The translations under genes were made by a program, and so were the position numbers. From positions 8,259,501 through 8,323,500 of the forward strand of contig JALDNG010000024.1 in NCBI GenBank assembly GCA_024349245.1: a stretch of 64,000 nt of DNA, written 5' to 3'. The notes beneath the pieces are model-generated. The model saw only the letters and a list, made by a program, of their open reading frames with translations. It made no database searches and was not told the origin of the DNA. Position 1 is the stretch's first letter. Each line of letters begins with the position of its first letter. The stretch comes from Neodontobutis hainanensis (taxonomy: Eukaryota; Chordata; Actinopteri; Gobiiformes; Odontobutidae). Below are positions 60,493-64,000 of this stretch, piece by piece.

Positions 60493-62997
60493 ATGATGGA
60501 AAAGCTGAACCCCAGCCCCCCTGCCTCTCCCACTGAAATGCCTCGCTGCTCCTCCTCGTCCTATGGCTCAGTTGGCCATAGTTCACCCCAGAGAAAGGCT
60601 CTGTCAGATTCCCTCAACAGTCCGCATCCTCCTGACAACACAGAACATCAGGAAGTCTCTACAGACGCAGAACTGACCAGTCACCAGAGAGACACAGCGG
60701 CTACACCAGAGTCCATTGCCATGGAGACAAAGGACACTGTCATGAAGACTGAGGATACGCAACAAGAGGCTAGTGCCAACAGTTCTTCCTCTGCTACCAA
60801 TAATGGGACACTGTCCTCTCCGCCTCCACTGCTCCCTGCCCCAACCAAAACATCCCCAACGTGTCCTGTCTTGCCTCCAGACCCCAACTCCTGTCTGCCT
60901 TCATCCTCTTCTCCTCTTCCTCCTCACATCCCTGTCATCAGTCTGGCTCATAGTAAGCCCCCTCTGCCACTGCCTAATATGCCTCTGACTGCTCTACACC
61001 CCATTCCCAATCTGCTGCCCAGCCCACGCAGCGACACCCGCCGAACCCAGGGGACAGGCGTGCCAGGACTCAGTGTTGGGGGTCCAGGAGCTCTTTCACC
61101 TGGATCACTAATGCCTCAGCAGTACACACCTGCACACCCCTTCTTCAGCAGGTAACTAGACATCTATTTATTATATAACCTTATACAACATTTACAGAAG
61201 TATACAACACAAAATAGACACAATTTGTATTGAATCATCATTTGAGAAGCATCTTCTTTTTATATATTTGTTAGCTTTCATTGTTGCTAATTAAGAGATT
61301 AGTTAGAAGCTAGAGAAAAAACAAGTGGTAGAGCAATGCATAATTGTTTACAGGTTATACGGGCACTTTGACACATAGCCTCAAACTACAATTTTATAAT
61401 AACAACACTCATGTAACAATGCACAGGTTCTTTTTGAAACCTTAACTGCTGAATTTCACTTTCTAGTTTCCACTCTAGTTTAATAGCTGTGTGTGGCTGT
61501 TTGTTAAATTTGCTGCAGGATGTGAACTGTTCAGGGCATTAAACCATGTGCTCCGGTGAAGAATTATCAAAATTTTAATTATTATAACATCAATGGTCTC
61601 ACGCTATTCTTCCTCAAAGCCTTAAGATAACCAAATAAGAATGGGTTTTCAGTGTTATAAATATCTGAGAATAAGATTCCCTCCCTTTGCCGTTGTGTTT
61701 TGCATGTAGCCAAAAGCATTGATCTGTTTCATGTGCCCCAAGGGGACAAGTAAGCGGCTTAATAAGTCTGCCCTAAAACTCTGCATGCACACTCGATGAG
61801 CAGCAACAACATAATCACGCCTCAGATAATGGTTTCCACCATCTTTTTTACGAGCTTTGATCTTCATAGTTTTTACTTTTATTTCAAGAGCTGGAGATTT
61901 CTAGATGAATGTTTGTAAAACAAACCCAACCCATGTACCATTCTCTCTTTTGGAGCTTATTAAGTAAAATCCAGGTTTACATTGGATTTTTGAGCTTGAG
62001 GCACCTGTCACATAGGTCTGCAGTACTTTCCTTAGTTTTTTTAGCTGTTATTTGTGGGGCTAAAAATAGTAAAATACAGAAAAAAGGGATTTCCATTTTG
62101 TGACAATTAAATACATTTTTCATTAAATTCCTGCTGATTTTAGTTTGATCTCATTTAATTTGTTTATGAATTATGAGCGGAGACCCACTTATATGTAACA
62201 CAGTCTGCTGTATTTTTTTTCTTTAGTTCTTACTTTGGGCCTTCTGGTGGAAGATATGGTGTCATTGGCAACAGTCGCATCAGGAGAAGGCCAGCTTCAC
62301 ACTATGAGATGGAGATAAATGAATGTGAGAATGAGTTTACGTCATGCCACGTAAAAATATATTGCTAAATTGCTCTAAATTAGGGAAGGTTTATTGTTGT
62401 TTTGTTTAGTTATTTTTCAAATATGTCATCTGTGAACTGTTTATTGCAAATATAAACATGTTTTTACTAATGCCATCCTTTGTGCTTTCAGGCCCTCCAC
62501 AGAAACTTGCCCGCCGTGTTTTTACTAACAGTCGTGAACGCTGGCGGCAGCAGAATGTCAATGGGGCTTTTTCAGAGTTGAGAAAACTCATTCCTACCCA
62601 CCCCCCAGACAAGAAGCTCAGCAAGAACGAGATCCTGCGACTGGCAGTCAAGTACATCAACTTCCTGGTGGCTCTGCTCAATGACCAGGACAAAGGAAGA
62701 GACTCATCGGTGGGTGAGGATGGGAGCTTGGAACCTGGACTGGACGCTAACAAAATGACCAGTCCTTGTACACCTCACTCTGCCCCACTGTCTTCAGCCC
62801 CCCTTTCCTTAGCAACTGCACACAGAGACTCAACAGAATCAGTCATTGCTCTGGCAAACTCTCCAGCATCGTCAAGTTTTGGTGACACTGACAGTGAGGA
62901 AAGCTTTGGAGGCAAAACCTCTTTGGTGAGCCAAAGCATTTTGGGAAAGGTCAAAGGCCAGATAAGGATGGTGTCTGCCACAAATGATGAGCGATGA
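60493..62997 (+). CDS. lyl1: LYL1 bHLH transcription factor
   Basis: Three coding exons, 60493-61151, 62227-62324 and 62492-62997, encode 420 aa, longer than human LYL1 (280). The N-terminal 215 residues are rich in Pro and Ser and contain HIPVISLAHSKPP (145-157), matching VPVISLGHSRPP of LYL1. A conserved stretch before the bHLH (RIRRRPASHYEMEINE) is shared with TAL1. The bHLH is at about 260-312: basic part RRVFTNSRERWRQQN and helix 2 KLSKNEILRLAVKYINFL. PQKLARRVF favours LYL1 over TAL1 (which has VVRRIF), while IPTHPPDKK is TAL1-like. LYL1 pairs with E proteins on CANNTG sites and works with LMO2, LDB1 and GATA factors in blood and endothelial cells. Two adjacent ATGs open the frame; I take the first. 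tal1 is the main alternative. Confidence 0.87.
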
Positions 62998-63680
62998 CAC
63001 CAAAGGACTGAAGAAAGAGGTGTGTAGCCACGTTTATGGACAGGACAGACTGGAGCAGTGCAGTAGATTTTAGATTTATTTGAAAGATCTGGTTATGTCA
63101 TTATTACGTAAAGCCTCAATTAAGCTTTGGTTTTTATTTCATCTTAAATTGATTAAGATGTGTTTTCATATAAAATTCAAGGTTATAACTAAATGGCGAT
63201 ATTGTGACACTTTCAATGGCATAAATGAGCAAGCTATTTTTGCTTTAACAAATAATTAACAAATAAAACAAATGTGGCCATCTGAACCTATTGAGCAGAT
63301 GCAGCTTCAAGAAAAAGCACTAATGACTCATGGGTAAAATAAAGAATTATGAGCAATCAAATATGTGTTTTAAGCAGAAAACAAAGGTCTTTTCCCAATT
63401 TTCTAAAATCCTTAATGAAGTATAATAAGGGCTCTGTAATGTTAGATTATTCAATGTTATTAAAAGTACTCAGGATTAAGTGACAACATCATCCATAATA
63501 ATTCACATTTTGCTGTATAGTGACACATTCTCCATTGTGTTTATAATGGCGTACAGGACATTACTGGTAGAAGCAGATTTTAATGTTGCTTTTCATTGTT
63601 AGACAAAAAGGGCCAGTAGTTCCACCCTGACATTGTGACACACTTGTACCAGACAGAAATAAAATGTTTGAGTTTGCTGT
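62998..63680 (+). other. lyl1 3' UTR
   Basis: Non-coding AT-rich sequence after the stop codon. AATAAA at 63658-63663, followed by T/G-rich sequence, is the most likely poly(A) signal, giving a 3' UTR of about 670 bases. AATAAA-like motifs also occur near 63338. Confidence 0.55.
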
Positions 63681-63689
63681 TCCTTATTT

Positions 63690-64000
63690 GACATCCTCTT
63701 ATTCTGCTCCAATAAGACTGCTCTTTGTCAGCAGTATTTCTAAACACTTTACGCCTGAGTTTGCCGTTTCACTTTAAGGAATATTCTGGCATCAAGTATT
63801 ATGTTTAAAGGTATTATATGGGGCATTGTAGAGGTTTTAAATGTTGCTGTATTTTAGTGTGCATGCTAAAAACAAGATATTATTTTAAAGATCCAGTGAT
63901 TTATGTAACAGTCCTAGTGTGTGTGTGTGTGGTTGTGTGTAAGAGAGGTCCGGGTGGATGTGGGATGTGGTTAAGCATGAGGTTATGGTAGAGGGTTGAA
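63690..64000. other. Intergenic end of window
   Basis: No gene seen. A short TG tract lies at about 63915-63940. Confidence 0.5.

Noticed and set aside
60493..62997. tal1 instead of lyl1
   Set aside because: The VISLAHSKPP and PQKLARRVF motifs fit LYL1, and the surrounding genes belong to the human 19p13 set. IPTHPPDKK is TAL1-like, so some doubt remains.

Overview
This is vertebrate nuclear DNA, most likely from an acanthomorph teleost fish. The genes are intron-split with GT-AG junctions and short introns, intergenic DNA is AT-rich and poor in CpG, and there are CA/TG microsatellites and fish-type SINE-like repeats. I see no prokaryotic, viral or phage genes, no CRISPR array and no tRNA or rRNA gene.

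Nine protein-coding genes can be reconstructed, eight with high confidence in their identity. In order: ap1m2 (+, 12 coding exons, 1.3-4.6 kb), cdkn2d (+, 2 coding exons, 5.7-6.7 kb), lrrc8e (-, 2 coding exons, 9.2-12.1 kb), keap1 (-, 6 coding exons, 14.6-18.3 kb; resembles the fish keap1b type), s1pr5 (-, 1 coding exon, 23.5-24.7 kb), fdx2 (+, 5 exons, 43.1-44.3 kb), zglp1 (+, 4 coding exons, 46.4-48.4 kb), a single-exon FoxD-class forkhead gene (+, 49.6-50.4 kb) and lyl1 (+, 3 coding exons, 60.5-63.0 kb). Apart from FoxD, these match genes on human 19p13 (AP1M2-CDKN2D, KEAP1-S1PR5, FDX2-ZGLP1, LRRC8E, LYL1), so the window is a rearranged fish version of that conserved block. The FoxD-lyl1 pairing mirrors TAL1-FOXD2 on human 1p33.

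Layout: 1-9 kb is gene-dense, with cdkn2d and lrrc8e converging on a 2.6 kb 3' region holding a duplicated 27-bp word and a perfect hairpin. 9-25 kb carries three minus-strand genes. 25-43 kb is an 18 kb gene desert with three SINE-like/dispersed repeats and simple repeats. 43-50 kb is a compact plus-strand cluster. 50-60 kb is non-coding and contains a roughly 290 bp TG-rich array, blood-type transcription-factor motif clusters and a likely non-coding first exon of lyl1.

The genes have unrelated jobs: basolateral sorting, cell-cycle inhibition, volume-regulated anion channel, Nrf2 stress sensing, S1P signalling, Fe-S cluster assembly, germ-cell and blood transcription factors. This is conserved synteny, not a pathway cluster. 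The most notable observations are a near-perfect antioxidant response element in the likely keap1 promoter, loss of the Cys288 equivalent in Keap1, a FoxD protein with no recognisable Groucho-binding eh1 motif, and a very compact fdx2 promoter. I found no convincing wholly new biological system.
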